Shown one piece after another: positions 16,460-25,539 of a stretch of 64,000 bases of DNA. Made by a program: the position numbers and the translations under genes. The notes beneath the pieces are model-generated. The model worked only from the letters and a program-made list of their open reading frames with translations, was not told the origin of the DNA and did not search any database. Origin of the DNA: RUG11247 sp045649485 (lineage in GTDB: Bacteria; Bacillota; Clostridia; Christensenellales; Aristaeellaceae); contig JAZRPZ010000020.1 in the NCBI GenBank assembly GCA_045649485.1, positions 26,691-90,690 of the forward strand, given 5' to 3'. The first letter of the stretch is position 1, and every line of letters begins with the position of its first letter.

Positions 16460-17347
16460 ATGTTCTGTAACCTGATGAAGAAGACCCTTGTTATGCTGCT
16501 TATGGCAGTAATGTTTGTTTCTGCCGCTGCTTTCGCAGAAACTGCCGAGACAACTGAAAGCGAGTGGTGGAATATTCTGCTCCTCGGCACTGACGATCGC
16601 GGCCTGAACAGTTTCGAAGGAAGAACAGATACCATAATGATACTGTCCGTAAACCGTGAGACCAATGAAGTAAAGCTTACAAGCGTTATGCGTGACAGCT
16701 GGGTATCCTTCCCCAATGGCAAGAGGGGAAAGATCAACGCGGGCAATGTATACGGCGGTCCCGAGATGACCATGCAGACTCTGAACGAAACCCTTGGCCT
16801 TGATATAAAGCACTATGCTATGGTAAATATGGGTCAGTTGGCTCACGTGGTTGATTTCGTAGACGGCGTTGATTTTGAGATCTCCGAAAGCGAGCGCAAG
16901 TATGCAAATGACTATCTGGATGAGCATCTGTCCGTTATTGAGAGTTATCCCGGAGATAATTACATCTATAATTCTGGCATGGTCCATCTGAACGGTCCTC
17001 AGGCTGTTTCTTACCTGCGCAACCGTTATACCGATAGTGACTTCATGCGTGTAATGCGTAATCAGAAGGTTCTCATCAATGTTGTTGCAAAGGCACAGAC
17101 CATGGAAGTCGATGTTCTTGTCGGTAAGTTCGAAGATTTCAAGGGCTGCATCATTACCAACATGACTGACGATGAACTGATGGAACTGGCAATGATCGGT
17201 CTTGCTGCCGATACCACTGCCGTTCAGCAGAACCGCATCCCGATCGATGGTACTTACGAGACCGGTACCTTTGATGGCACCTGGATGATTCGTCCCAACT
17301 GGGAAGCAAACATTGCTCCTCTGCAGGAATTCATCTACGGCGAATAA
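16460..17347 (+). CDS. LCP-family wall-polymer ligase, first copy
   Basis: A 295-residue exported protein with an N-terminal signal (MKKTLVMLLMAVMFVSAAAFA). The LCP domain begins at WWNILLLGTDDRG, with FEGRTDTIMILS, SVMRDSWV and KINAGNVYGGPE following. The catalytic Asp and Arg residues are present. NRYTDSDFMRVMRNQKVL is the conserved second arginine motif. LCP enzymes transfer undecaprenyl-linked glycopolymers to peptidoglycan. The ATG at 16460 is chosen over a GTG one codon earlier because AGGAGG is eight bases away. About 60 percent similar by eye to the next gene. Confidence 0.9.
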   Translation: MFCNLMKKTLVMLLMAVMFVSAAAFAETAETTESEWWNILLLGTDDRGLNSFEGRTDTIMILSVNRETNEVKLTSVMRDSWVSFPNGKRGKINAGNVYGGPEMTMQTLNETLGLDIKHYAMVNMGQLAHVVDFVDGVDFEISESERKYANDYLDEHLSVIESYPGDNYIYNSGMVHLNGPQAVSYLRNRYTDSDFMRVMRNQKVLINVVAKAQTMEVDVLVGKFEDFKGCIITNMTDDELMELAMIGLAADTTAVQQNRIPIDGTYETGTFDGTWMIRPNWEANIAPLQEFIYGE

Positions 17348-17359
17348 GCGTATATCCAA

Positions 17360-17393
17360 CAGGGGATGTGCATGCGCATCCCCTGTAATTTTT
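17360..17393 (+). terminator. Terminator-like hairpin between LCP genes
   Basis: Arms CAGGGGATG and complement around an eight-base loop, then AATTTTTA. It could cut expression of the second LCP gene relative to the first. Confidence 0.6.
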
Positions 17394-17433
17394 ATGATAC
17401 TTGTTGAAATAATGATCGGGAGAGTGATATCTG

Positions 17434-18303
17434 ATGAATTTGAGAAGAATAGTGACGCTGTTGCTGCTTGCTGTTATGCTCATTCCCTTTGGTGCTGTTG
17501 CAGAGAGCAACGAAGATGGTTGGACAAATATTCTGCTGCTCGGCGGCGATTCCCGTGATGCGAGCGATTTCAATGGCAGAACCGATACCATGATAATCCT
17601 TTCCATTAACCGTGACAGCGGCGAGATGAAGATGACCAGTATTATGCGTGATACCTGGGTCGAACTGTCTGCGGGCAGGAAGGGCAAGATAAATGCTGCC
17701 AATGTATACGGTGGTCCTGAAATGGCAATGCGCGTTGTAAATGAGCATTTCGGTCTTGATATCGAAAAGTACGTGCTTGTTAATATGAGCAGCCTTGTAA
17801 AGATCATCGATATGTTCGGCGGCGTTGATATTGAAATCACCGAAGCTGAAAGAAACCAGATTAATGGCTTTGCGAATGAGTACATTACCGTTATCGGAGA
17901 CTACTCCGGTGCAACCACCATGGATCATTCCGGCATGGTACATATGAATGGTCTGATGGCTGTATCCTATATGCGAATCCGCTATACAGACAGTGACTAT
18001 GTTCGCGTAATGCGTCAGCAGCGCGTGCTTATCGAAGTTGCAGGCACTGCACAGAACATGGATGTAGAGGAACTGATGGGCATCGCTGATGAGATATTCG
18101 GCTGCATCGTGACCAATATGACTGACGAAGAACTCAAGGATCTTGCTATGAGCGCTCTTATCGTTGAGCCTGAGTATATTGGTCAGTTCAGAGTTCCTGC
18201 TGACGGTACATTTGAATCCGGTACCTTTGACGGCACCTGGATGATACGTGCTGATTTCAGCAAGAACAAGGAATTGCTCCACGACTTTATTTATGGTGAA
18301 TAA
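17434..18303 (+). CDS. LCP-family wall-polymer ligase, second copy
   Basis: A 289-residue paralogue of the upstream LCP protein, with the same layout: signal peptide, WTNILLLGGDSRD, FNGRTDTMIILS, SIMRDTWVEL, KINAANVYGGPE, and RYTDSDYVRVMRQQRVL. All expected catalytic residues are present. The C-terminal GTFDGTWMIRADF matches the end of the first copy, so the two arose by tandem duplication. GGGAGAGTGAT precedes the start. Confidence 0.9.
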   Translation: MNLRRIVTLLLLAVMLIPFGAVAESNEDGWTNILLLGGDSRDASDFNGRTDTMIILSINRDSGEMKMTSIMRDTWVELSAGRKGKINAANVYGGPEMAMRVVNEHFGLDIEKYVLVNMSSLVKIIDMFGGVDIEITEAERNQINGFANEYITVIGDYSGATTMDHSGMVHMNGLMAVSYMRIRYTDSDYVRVMRQQRVLIEVAGTAQNMDVEELMGIADEIFGCIVTNMTDEELKDLAMSALIVEPEYIGQFRVPADGTFESGTFDGTWMIRADFSKNKELLHDFIYGE

Positions 18304-18315
18304 TTGAATATATAA

Positions 18316-18350
18316 GCAAACACACAGGCTGAAAAAGCCTGTGTGTTTGC
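18316..18350 (+). terminator. Hairpin ending the exopolysaccharide control cluster
   Basis: Perfect 15-base arms (GCAAACACACAGGCT) around a five-base loop. Only a short T-run follows, but its place after the last gene supports termination. Confidence 0.7.
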
Positions 18351-18375
18351 TTTGAAGAATGCGGTGTGATATAAT
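18347..18375 (+). promoter_or_regulatory. Promoter of the metallophosphatase gene
   Basis: TTGCTT at 18347-18352, 17-base spacer, TATAAT at 18370-18375. The -35 overlaps the end of the preceding hairpin. Confidence 0.55.
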
Positions 18376-18417
18376 TCAAAAAAATGATTACCATCTGCCG
18401 GTTTGGAGGGACTTCAT

Positions 18418-19125
18418 GTGATTTATGCAACATCAGATATTCATGGCTATCCGCTGAAAGATTTCATTGACCTGCTCAAAAAGGCAGGCTTTTCGGATGA
18501 AGATTTCCTTTTTGTATTGGGTGATGTGATCGATCGTAACGGCGATGGGGGAGTGGAGATGCTCCGCTGGATGATGCTTCAGCCCAATGTATCGCTGATA
18601 CTTGGAAATCATGAGGAAATGATGTTGGATTGCCGCTTCGTATTTGATGAGGTAACAGGTGAAAATATCGACAGCCTTACCGGTGACAGGATGAATACAA
18701 TGATGGACTGGATCTTCAACGGAGCAAGACCTACGCTTGATTCTTTGCGCAGGCTGCATCGTCAGGATCCCGATGCGGTTCAGGATATATACGATTATTT
18801 GAGCGAAGCGCCTATGTTTGAAACTATATCAATTGATGACAGGGATTTTCTGCTTACCCATGCGGGAATCGGCAACTTTGAAGCAAATAAAGATATCGAA
18901 GATTACACGACCGGAGATGTTTTGTGGAACCGCCCATCTGCAGCAGACAGATACTATGATGATATATTTACTGTTTTCGGTCATACGCCCACGGAAATGC
19001 TTGGCGGCAACCCTGACAGGGCTTTCAAAACCGAAACATGGATAGATATCGATACCGGTGCTGCCGGTGGCGGAGCTCCTATGCTTCTCAGGCTTGATGA
19101 TATGAAGGAATTCTACGTCCGGTGA
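18418..19125 (+). CDS. PPP-family metallophosphatase
   Basis: A 235-residue calcineurin-like phosphoesterase of the serine/threonine-phosphatase-like type. The metal motifs are SDIHG at residue 6, GDVIDRNGDG at 36 and GNHEEM at 63. Two further histidines lie in LTHAGIG and FGHTPT. Substrates in bacteria include phosphoproteins and dinucleotide polyphosphates; nothing here decides. The start is a GTG at 18418, nine bases after GGAGGG. The terminator overlaps its stop codon. Confidence 0.87.
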   Translation: MIYATSDIHGYPLKDFIDLLKKAGFSDEDFLFVLGDVIDRNGDGGVEMLRWMMLQPNVSLILGNHEEMMLDCRFVFDEVTGENIDSLTGDRMNTMMDWIFNGARPTLDSLRRLHRQDPDAVQDIYDYLSEAPMFETISIDDRDFLLTHAGIGNFEANKDIEDYTTGDVLWNRPSAADRYYDDIFTVFGHTPTEMLGGNPDRAFKTETWIDIDTGAAGGGAPMLLRLDDMKEFYVR

Positions 19126-19143
19126 GATCACCGGACTCTTTTT
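19119..19143 (+). terminator. Terminator overlapping the phosphatase stop
   Basis: CCGGTG-AGAT-CACCGG, then ACTCTTTTT. The TGA stop lies inside the left arm. Confidence 0.75.
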
Positions 19144-19188
19144 ATACATCAAACACCGGCCAGATTTTCCGGCCGGTGTTTGATGTAT
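19144..19188. repeat. Perfect 18-base hairpin downstream of a convergent gene pair
   Basis: Arms 19144-19161 (ATACATCAAACACCGGCC) and 19171-19188. It lies just past the stop of the minus-strand hydrolase gene and likely protects or ends that transcript, although no T-run follows. Confidence 0.65.
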
Positions 19189-19196
19189 ATCTGTAT

Positions 19197-20360
19197 TTAC
19201 TTTTTAAGTACAAGATTATTGTATATCTCTTCTTCGATTCCGTAGGATACATAAGAACTTGCACCGCCGATATCGGCGCGGTTGACCATCAGTACCATGC
19301 AGATATCCGCAACCGGGTCTATGTAGAAATGCGTACCGAAAGCGCCGCTCCAACCGAATGTTCCCTTTGACAGGGCTCTGTCTGTATCTTCCTTAAGATT
19401 GAAAACACACATTCCCAGTCCCCAGGTAGGTGCAGGCATATGGTTTGCGGGATCGTCGGGACTCAATGCGCCCATTGCAGCTACTGTGTCAGCGTTCATG
19501 AGCCTTCTGACGCCGTATAAGCCGCTCTGAGCCAGCATCAATACGAATCTGTCATAATCCTCCAAAGTGGAGTAAAGCCCGCCTGAGCCGCAAGGAAAGT
19601 CAAATCCGAGGGGATTGCCGAATACATCCGGTGCGGAGGTATCTTCAAGCTTTTCGCCTTCTCTTTTATATAGCCTGGGAACACGTGCCTGCATTGCTTC
19701 ATCCACCCAGAAGGTCGTATCCTTCATTCCGAGCGGATCGAAGATAAGTTCCTCCAACAGCGCTTCGAGCTTTTTGCCTCCGGCGATCTCAGCTATGCGA
19801 CCCAGTATATCAAAAGCAGTAACGGCGCTGTAACCGGCGCTTGTACCGGGCTGGAAATCCAGAGGACAGGAGGCGATCTGTTCACAGCGCTCTTCAAGGG
19901 TCATTCCGGGACGGGTAACGAGTACGCCCTTCATAAAGCTGAGCGGTCCGTGCCCCAGTCCGCTGCGGTGTCTCAGCAGATCCTCTATGGTTATGGGCCT
20001 CTTCAGCGGCTCATATTCCATGGCATCCGCCTGCTCCTTGATGTCTGCTGCGTTGGGGTCGATCTGCCTCACGGCGACCTTCATGTTCTTGAAAGAGGGG
20101 ATGTATTTTGCGATATCATCGGTTATGGAAAGAAGCCCGCGTTCTGCAAGCATCATTATTGCCACAGCAATGATGGGTTTGGTCATGGAAGCCATGCGGA
20201 AGACCGTGTTTTCGCTTACGGGAATGCCTTTTTCAATGTCTGCAAAGCCGATGTATTCATTGTGGACGATCTCGCTGCCGCAGCGCACCCTTAAAGCAGC
20301 GCCCGCTATATGCTGACCGTCAATATACTTCTGAAGTCTTTCGTGCAAATTCTGTATCAT
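19197..20360 (-). CDS. Beta-lactamase-fold serine hydrolase
   Basis: A 387-residue protein of the beta-lactamase class C / esterase EstB family (Pfam Beta-lactamase). The active-site SxxK is SMTK near residue 60. The second motif is Tyr-Ser-Ala at GYSAV in place of YxN. The third, near the C-terminus, reads HFY-x-D in the KTG region. There is no signal peptide, so it is more likely an intracellular esterase or peptidase than an antibiotic resistance enzyme. The start at 20360 follows GGAGGTG by six bases. Confidence 0.82.
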   Translation of the reverse strand: MIQNLHERLQKYIDGQHIAGAALRVRCGSEIVHNEYIGFADIEKGIPVSENTVFRMASMTKPIIAVAIMMLAERGLLSITDDIAKYIPSFKNMKVAVRQIDPNAADIKEQADAMEYEPLKRPITIEDLLRHRSGLGHGPLSFMKGVLVTRPGMTLEERCEQIASCPLDFQPGTSAGYSAVTAFDILGRIAEIAGGKKLEALLEELIFDPLGMKDTTFWVDEAMQARVPRLYKREGEKLEDTSAPDVFGNPLGFDFPCGSGGLYSTLEDYDRFVLMLAQSGLYGVRRLMNADTVAAMGALSPDDPANHMPAPTWGLGMCVFNLKEDTDRALSKGTFGWSGAFGTHFYIDPVADICMVLMVNRADIGGASSYVSYGIEEEIYNNLVLKK

Positions 20361-20416
20361 GTACAGCACCTCCGTGGCTTGATTATAATACATCTGTCTG
20401 AAAAGGGCAAAGTATG

Positions 20417-21376
20417 TTATCTGCCGACCTCGCGGAGGATATCAATCGCAGGTGCAGGTATTCTGCCCAGATAATCGGGACCTACGTTCAAAAGATAATT
20501 GATTCCTCTCGAATTGAGGTGTTCCTTGATGCGCTTTACGGTCGCCGCGTCTTTCCAGTTGCTGTCGAATGCCTTGTAGCCCCATGTGTCATTCAGAGTG
20601 GCAGGGGTCTCGAAGAGCATCTCGCCCTTATCGTCATCGGGTATCTCGTTGTCGCCGGCGGAAGTATAGTCGCCGCGTCCGTTGCCTATGCGGGAATTCA
20701 CGAGACAGTCGGGCTGATATTTTTTGACCAGTGCATACAGCTCGTCGGACTGCTCGGGAGTGATTACGCCGGGGGTATCGAACCATATGAGGCAGATATC
20801 GCCGTATTCGGTCAGTATTTCCTTTACCTGCGGCTTTATCTTGTCCTCAAAGCACTGAGTGAAGTTCTTGTGCGCATCGTCCGGGAAGTCCCAGTTGTTG
20901 GTCCAGTAAGCCTTGCCGCCGCACCACGTTTTGCCGGTGGTATATCCGCCGCCGTTAGGTTCGCTCCAGTCCAGTTCCTGAGAGTAGTAAAGTCCCAGTT
21001 TCAGTCCGTGACGTTTGCAGGCGTCTGCCAGCTCACGAAGCACATCCCTGCCGAAAGGCGTTGCGTCTACGATGTTGAATTTGGATACCTTGGAATGGTA
21101 CATTGCAAAACCTTCATGGTGCTTTGAGGTGAACACGATGTACTGCATGCCTGCGTCCTTGGCAAGCTTTACCCATTCATCAGCATCAAAATATATGGGG
21201 TTGAAGATGTCTGCCAGCTTGTGGTATTCACTGTTGGGTATGCGGAAATACTGCTGGCACCATTCGCCTATGTCCTCCATGCGCTCGCCGCGCCATTCGC
21301 CTGCAGGAAGCGAATAAAGGCCCCAGTGTATCATCATGCCGAATTTAGCCTGCTTGAACCATTCTTTGTTATTCAT
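20417..21376 (-). CDS. GH29 alpha-L-fucosidase-like, catalytic domain only
   Basis: A 319-residue glycoside hydrolase of family 29. The N-terminal KFGMMIHWGLYSLPAGEW, then YIVFTSKHHEGFAM and GRDVLRELADACKRHGLKLG are typical of the barrel. The nucleophile Asp lies in ICLIWFDTPG. The protein ends after LLNVGPDYLGRIP, so it lacks the C-terminal beta-sandwich found in many relatives. There is no signal peptide; it likely acts inside the cell on short fucosides. GGGAGG precedes the start. Its sulfatase, GH36, GH31 and GH106 companions in this window fit host or plant glycan use. Confidence 0.87.
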   Translation of the reverse strand: MNNKEWFKQAKFGMMIHWGLYSLPAGEWRGERMEDIGEWCQQYFRIPNSEYHKLADIFNPIYFDADEWVKLAKDAGMQYIVFTSKHHEGFAMYHSKVSKFNIVDATPFGRDVLRELADACKRHGLKLGLYYSQELDWSEPNGGGYTTGKTWCGGKAYWTNNWDFPDDAHKNFTQCFEDKIKPQVKEILTEYGDICLIWFDTPGVITPEQSDELYALVKKYQPDCLVNSRIGNGRGDYTSAGDNEIPDDDKGEMLFETPATLNDTWGYKAFDSNWKDAATVKRIKEHLNSRGINYLLNVGPDYLGRIPAPAIDILREVGR

Positions 21377-21432
21377 AATTACCTCCCGCAAACTTATTTT
21401 TCTGTATTATATCACAAGAAAAATTTGATGCA

Positions 21433-21472
21433 AATAAAAATATCCGCGGACGCCTTAACGTCCGCGGATATT
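21433..21472. terminator. Terminator after the BFD-like gene
   Basis: 14-base arms AATATCCGCGGACG around CCTTAA. The left side is AATAAAAA, which gives a T-run on the minus strand, ending the small ferredoxin gene. Confidence 0.75.
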
Positions 21473-21478
21473 ATGTGT

Positions 21479-21673
21479 TTATTTCATCATTATTTCGGAT
21501 ATCGCATCCAGAATTCCTTCGTAACATCCGCCGCATCCGGTGGAGCAATGGGTAGCTTCCTGCACATGCCTGAAGGCTGCCTGAACATCTTCGAGTTTAT
21601 CCATCTCATGGAGAGCATCCTCAACATCGAAATAGCTTACGTTTTTGCAATTGCATATGATACGGTTTTCCAT
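21479..21673 (-). CDS. BFD-like [2Fe-2S] protein
   Basis: A 64-residue protein with four cysteines in the BFD-like pattern: CNC near residue 7 and CSTGCGGC near 43. The family (bacterioferritin-associated ferredoxin and NifU/NirB middle domains) binds a [2Fe-2S] cluster and passes electrons. It stands alone here with its own terminator. GGAGGTACC precedes the start. The redox partner is not evident from the neighbours. Confidence 0.82.
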   Translation of the reverse strand: MENRIICNCKNVSYFDVEDALHEMDKLEDVQAAFRHVQEATHCSTGCGGCYEGILDAISEIMMK

Positions 21674-21745
21674 TGGGGTACCTCCTTGTTTTTTATTTCT
21701 TATGTCTTTTATATAAACGGCAGTTAGTCATATGAAACACGATAC

Positions 21746-21776
21746 GAAAAAACAACGGGACAAATTTTGTCCCGTT
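21746..21776 (-). terminator. Terminator of the N-acetyltransferase gene
   Basis: Arms AACGGGACAAA and complement around one base, with an A-run at left that becomes the T-run on the minus strand. Confidence 0.75.
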
Positions 21777-21784
21777 GATAATGT

Positions 21785-22549
21785 TTATATATTCAGCTTG
21801 AACTCGTTTCGGAAAAGGGAGAACAGGCGCTCATCGGAGATATCCTCTTCTATATGCACAAGCTTTTCGTCTTCAAATATCTTGTATGTCCGTCCGTCAA
21901 TAGTCCGGCGTCCTTCGGCAGTCTTTATTGCCAGCATATATGTTTTGTTGAAAGGCGAATCAGGGTGCTTCTCACAGTAGAACGAAGGCTGTATGAAATC
22001 CACATCATAAACTTCGTCATCATTGAAGCAGATATATTCGCGCCACCGGTCATGATGCATATCCCAAAGTATCCAGCCCAATCGGGAATCTTTGGTGAAC
22101 CTGTATGTCTCGCCGTTTTGCTGCTGCACGTTTCCCTCTTCTATTTTTAAAGGATAGCGGGGAGCTATCTGACCCACGCCGATATCGCAGAGATAATCGC
22201 CGTCTTCCATATGTACTATAGTAACGCGATGACGGCGCATGGGAATCTCGCTTTCGCCGCGCAGGAATCGTGCAAAGCGTTCGGAAACGTTGAAACCCAT
22301 TTCTTTGAGCATACCGGTCAAAAGTCCGTTCAATTCAAAGCAGTAGCCGCCGCGCCCGCGAATGACTATCTTGTCATACAGTGCCTCGGGCGTAAGCAGG
22401 AGCGGCTTATTTTCAAGAATATCGAGGTTTTCATATGCCAGATGGGTGACGCAGCTGCTCTGCACCATCCCGATAAATTCAACGGTGTTTTCTATGGCTG
22501 TGTCCGGGGCCATTCCTATGCGCTGAAAAAAGCGGCTTATCTTTTCCAT
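21785..22549 (-). CDS. nat: Arylamine N-acetyltransferase
   Basis: A 254-residue NAT-family enzyme that moves acetyl from acetyl-CoA to arylamines and hydrazines. The catalytic triad is visible: Cys in RGRGGYCFELN near residue 69, His in RRHRVTIV near 106, and Asp in CDIGVGQ near 121. HLAYENLDI is the usual N-terminal motif. Its length is typical. Gut bacterial NATs often act on drug and dietary amines; the natural substrate is unknown. GGGAGG precedes the start. Confidence 0.9.
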   Translation of the reverse strand: MEKISRFFQRIGMAPDTAIENTVEFIGMVQSSCVTHLAYENLDILENKPLLLTPEALYDKIVIRGRGGYCFELNGLLTGMLKEMGFNVSERFARFLRGESEIPMRRHRVTIVHMEDGDYLCDIGVGQIAPRYPLKIEEGNVQQQNGETYRFTKDSRLGWILWDMHHDRWREYICFNDDEVYDVDFIQPSFYCEKHPDSPFNKTYMLAIKTAEGRRTIDGRTYKIFEDEKLVHIEEDISDERLFSLFRNEFKLNI

Positions 22550-22624
22550 GAGAACGCCTCCCTGTTGGAATTATCATCATTCTATCAGAAAAAACTGCTT
22601 GAAGCAATCGCACAGGCGGCAAAA

Positions 22625-22653
22625 TTGACAATAAGAGAAAGGCTGATTATAAT
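22625..22653 (+). promoter_or_regulatory. Strong promoter of the lipoprotein gene
   Basis: TTGACA at 22625-22630, 17-base spacer, TATAAT at 22648-22653: a perfect consensus. Confidence 0.85.
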
Positions 22654-22682
22654 AATAAAATAATATGAAAGAGGTAAGTGAT

Positions 22683-23252
22683 ATGAAAAAGATATGTGCT
22701 TTTATACTGGTAATGCTCATGTGTATTTCTCTTTGTGCCTGCGCCGGAAAGACACGGGAAGTAGAGATCACAATGGAAAACTGGAGCGAATATTTTGAAC
22801 TTACTTACGGATACGAGTGGTGCATGGACGATTTTGGAGACACCAACCGTCTTAATATCTATTCCTGCTTCTGTGTAAGGGAAGAATACGCGGACAAGCT
22901 GAAATTGGACAAAAGTGAGCTTACGGTAGAAGTATACGAATACTGGACGCTGGGTTCTTTTGATTTTGACCTTGAAAACAGAACCGTTTCCGAAATCAAA
23001 TATTTTGAACCTGCCTCTGAAGGTATACTTATAGGGGAAAGAAACAAATATATCACGTTCAATTTGGAAAATGCATCAACGGCGAATGCTGATAATATGA
23101 TCCTGCAGGACTCAAACGGTACCTTAGTGCATTGCATTTTTAATAACCGTGTTCCGGATGATATGTATGACGGCGTGGATGAACAGCAGGGATATTCCAT
23201 GCATGAATATTCCGTTTCTCGCATTCAGGGAAAAATCGTGATAAAAGAATAA
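22683..23252 (+). CDS. Small lipoprotein of unknown function
   Basis: A 189-residue lipoprotein. The signal MKKICAFILVMLMCISL ends in the lipobox LCAC, so the mature protein is anchored by a lipidated cysteine on the outer face of the membrane. The mature part is acidic, with many Tyr and Phe, and looks beta-rich. I recognise no domain. It has its own consensus promoter and terminator, so it is a single-gene unit. AAAGAGG precedes the ATG at 22683. Confidence 0.8.
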   Translation: MKKICAFILVMLMCISLCACAGKTREVEITMENWSEYFELTYGYEWCMDDFGDTNRLNIYSCFCVREEYADKLKLDKSELTVEVYEYWTLGSFDFDLENRTVSEIKYFEPASEGILIGERNKYITFNLENASTANADNMILQDSNGTLVHCIFNNRVPDDMYDGVDEQQGYSMHEYSVSRIQGKIVIKE

Positions 23253-23262
23253 ATAGAAATTC

Positions 23263-23302
23263 CCCCCGGGTCTGTTTTTCTGCGGACCCGGGGGCTGCTT
23301 TT
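23263..23302 (+). terminator. Terminator of the lipoprotein gene
   Basis: CCCCCGGGTC and complement around a 12-base loop, then a short T-run. Confidence 0.8.
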
Positions 23303-23443
23303 AAAGTATATTGCTTCTTGTGTACCCAATCAGCCAACTTTCAATGGTGTGCGTTGTTGCGCTTGTTTTTCCGGCAATAATTATATAGAATAAAAGTAAT
23401 CAATATGTATGTCCGTTATTGTGACGGATACGGAGGGATTGCC

Positions 23444-25459
23444 ATGTATGAACAGCTTCAGATCCAATACGAAAATTTGAAAGATGAATCCGCATGCCGT
23501 GAATTCCGCTATGCTTTGCATAATCCGACAGAAGAGCCTGTTTGGCTCGAAGAGTTTGAAATGTTCCGCGCGGATTCATTGGAAGAACTGAATATTTCGT
23601 CGGATAATTGCCGCGTATTCCGCACCGGACGTCATAAGAATGATATTCCTTCTGTTGCAACGCTTGGAAATATGGACGATGCGCTGCAGGATGCACTGGG
23701 CGGAATGACGGAATCCGGTGACCGCGCCGGAAACGGCAGCGGACATTTGATTGTCAGCGACCATCTGACTATTTTGGGCGATGCAGGGCATTGGTGCGTC
23801 ATTGCATTCATGACAGGATGCGATCAGATGTTCTGCACAGAGATAGCGCTGTCGGATGCGGGCGAGTTCGGTTCTCTTTCGACCAGGGTGCAGTTTCACA
23901 GATTTATAAGCCCCGGTGAGACCCTTTTCACCGAAACACTGCGCATTGAATATACTTCAGATGCCGAGGCAAGCATACGCCGCTTTGCCCGCGAGAAAGC
24001 AAGCCCCCGTCATTCGCTGCAGACAGCCCCGCCTTCAGTATTTTGCACATGGTACTATTATGGCCTTACCGTTACTGAGGAAGATGTAATGGTCAATCTG
24101 GAGAAGATGGCCGCTCAGAAGCTGCCGTTTGACGTATTCCAGATAGACGAGGGCTGGGAAAGAGTATTGGGCGATTGGCAGCCGAATGAGAAATTCCCGA
24201 CACCCATGAAACAGATCGCAGACCGTATACGGGAGGCAGGGTATCGTCCGGGTATTTGGACGAGTCCGTTTGTGGCAAAAGAAACTTCACCTGTGGTTCT
24301 TGAGCATCCGGATTGGGTGCTGCGGAATAAATCGGGAGAGCCCTGCATTTTCCCGATGAATGATACTACTTACTATGTGCTGGATATCACCAATCCCGAA
24401 ACGCTGCCTTACTTTACCGAGCTTTACCGCCGTCTTACCTTTGACTGGGGTTATACATACCATAAGCTTGATTTTACCCGCGCGCCGATGATATACGAGG
24501 ATGCGGACTTCTGCAATAAGTATATTACTCCTGCACGAGCCTATCGCGAAGCTGTTGCTGCCATCCGTAAGGGAATGGGGGAGGAAGCATATTTCCTCAT
24601 GTGCGGCGGTCTGTACGATCCTATAATCGGGCTTGTGGATGCGCAGCGCAGCGGCTCGGACGTACTGTCGATGTGGTCTTCAAACGTCAATAAGGGTGGA
24701 AAGACCGCGCCGTTCACAATAAAGCAGAGCCTTCTGAGATACTACATGAACGAATGGTGGCACAATGATCCGGATGCCCTGATGATACGCAAAAACGAAG
24801 TGATGGAACGCGGACTGCGTTTGACTTATGGTCTGCTGAATGACGATGAGGTGCGCACAGTGGTCGTCAACCAGCTTATCGGGGGAGGCATAGTGTGTTC
24901 CACCGAACCGCTGGACAAGATAGATCCGGAGCGTCTTTCGATGCTTCGCCATATCCTGCCGCCTGTGCGTACGGTCGTGCAGCCGCTTTCGCTGATGGAC
25001 TCGGGCAGGTTTCCGGATAAGGTGCGCATAGCGTATCCGGGAGATGAACGCGTGCTGATCGCACTGATCAACTGGTCGGACGACAGCACGTGTCAGGCGT
25101 CTGTCAGGCTGGATGCATACACGTTGGGAGAAACCTATGCATCTGATGCAAAGTATGCGGTAAGCAGCTTTTTTGACGGCAGTTGGCGCACCGAGGTGCC
25201 GGCTGATGCAACTGTGACCTTTGGCGAGATAGCTCCGCACAGCGCTGCACTTATTAAGATCGAACCGCATACCGGCAAACCGATCGTTGTTGCATCGGAT
25301 GCGCATTTCGGTATGGGAACGGAACTTGCCGAAATATGCATTGATGGCAGCCAAATAAGCGCAGTACGCAGTACGCCCACCTGTTGGGATGCGCACTATA
25401 CGCTGCTTGACCCTAATGATGGAGAAACAAGGGAATTTGTTCTGCCAGCAGAAGAATGA
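23444..25459 (+). CDS. GH36-type alpha-galactosidase
   Basis: A 671-residue enzyme of GH clan D. The barrel begins at WYYYGLTVTEED, with FDVFQIDEGWE and RPGIWTSPFV following. The nucleophile Asp is in HKLDFTRAP near residue 345 and the acid/base Asp in RSGSDVLSMW near 410. An N-terminal beta-sandwich and a C-terminal domain complete the family layout. There is no signal peptide, so the substrates are imported galactosides or related glycans. The ATG at 23444 has GGAGGG six bases before it; an upstream ATG has none. Confidence 0.87.
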   Translation: MYEQLQIQYENLKDESACREFRYALHNPTEEPVWLEEFEMFRADSLEELNISSDNCRVFRTGRHKNDIPSVATLGNMDDALQDALGGMTESGDRAGNGSGHLIVSDHLTILGDAGHWCVIAFMTGCDQMFCTEIALSDAGEFGSLSTRVQFHRFISPGETLFTETLRIEYTSDAEASIRRFAREKASPRHSLQTAPPSVFCTWYYYGLTVTEEDVMVNLEKMAAQKLPFDVFQIDEGWERVLGDWQPNEKFPTPMKQIADRIREAGYRPGIWTSPFVAKETSPVVLEHPDWVLRNKSGEPCIFPMNDTTYYVLDITNPETLPYFTELYRRLTFDWGYTYHKLDFTRAPMIYEDADFCNKYITPARAYREAVAAIRKGMGEEAYFLMCGGLYDPIIGLVDAQRSGSDVLSMWSSNVNKGGKTAPFTIKQSLLRYYMNEWWHNDPDALMIRKNEVMERGLRLTYGLLNDDEVRTVVVNQLIGGGIVCSTEPLDKIDPERLSMLRHILPPVRTVVQPLSLMDSGRFPDKVRIAYPGDERVLIALINWSDDSTCQASVRLDAYTLGETYASDAKYAVSSFFDGSWRTEVPADATVTFGEIAPHSAALIKIEPHTGKPIVVASDAHFGMGTELAEICIDGSQISAVRSTPTCWDAHYTLLDPNDGETREFVLPAEE

Positions 25460-25494
25460 CGGAAATGCAATGGCATTTACATGCTGCAATTAAA

Positions 25495-25531
25495 AAAGGG
25501 ATGCTTCCGTGAGGAAGCATCCCTTTGATTT
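25495..25531. terminator. Bidirectional terminator
   Basis: Arms AAAGGGATGCTTCC and complement around GTGA, with an A-run on the left and T-rich sequence on the right. It ends the GH36 gene. It also corresponds to the terminator of the decayed rubrerythrin copy on the other strand. Confidence 0.8.
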
Positions 25532-25539
25532 TGGATAAA

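Noticed and set aside
19197..20360. Beta-lactamase resistance gene
   Set aside because: It has the fold and SxxK, but no signal peptide and YSA in place of YxN; it looks like an esterase or peptidase of the family.
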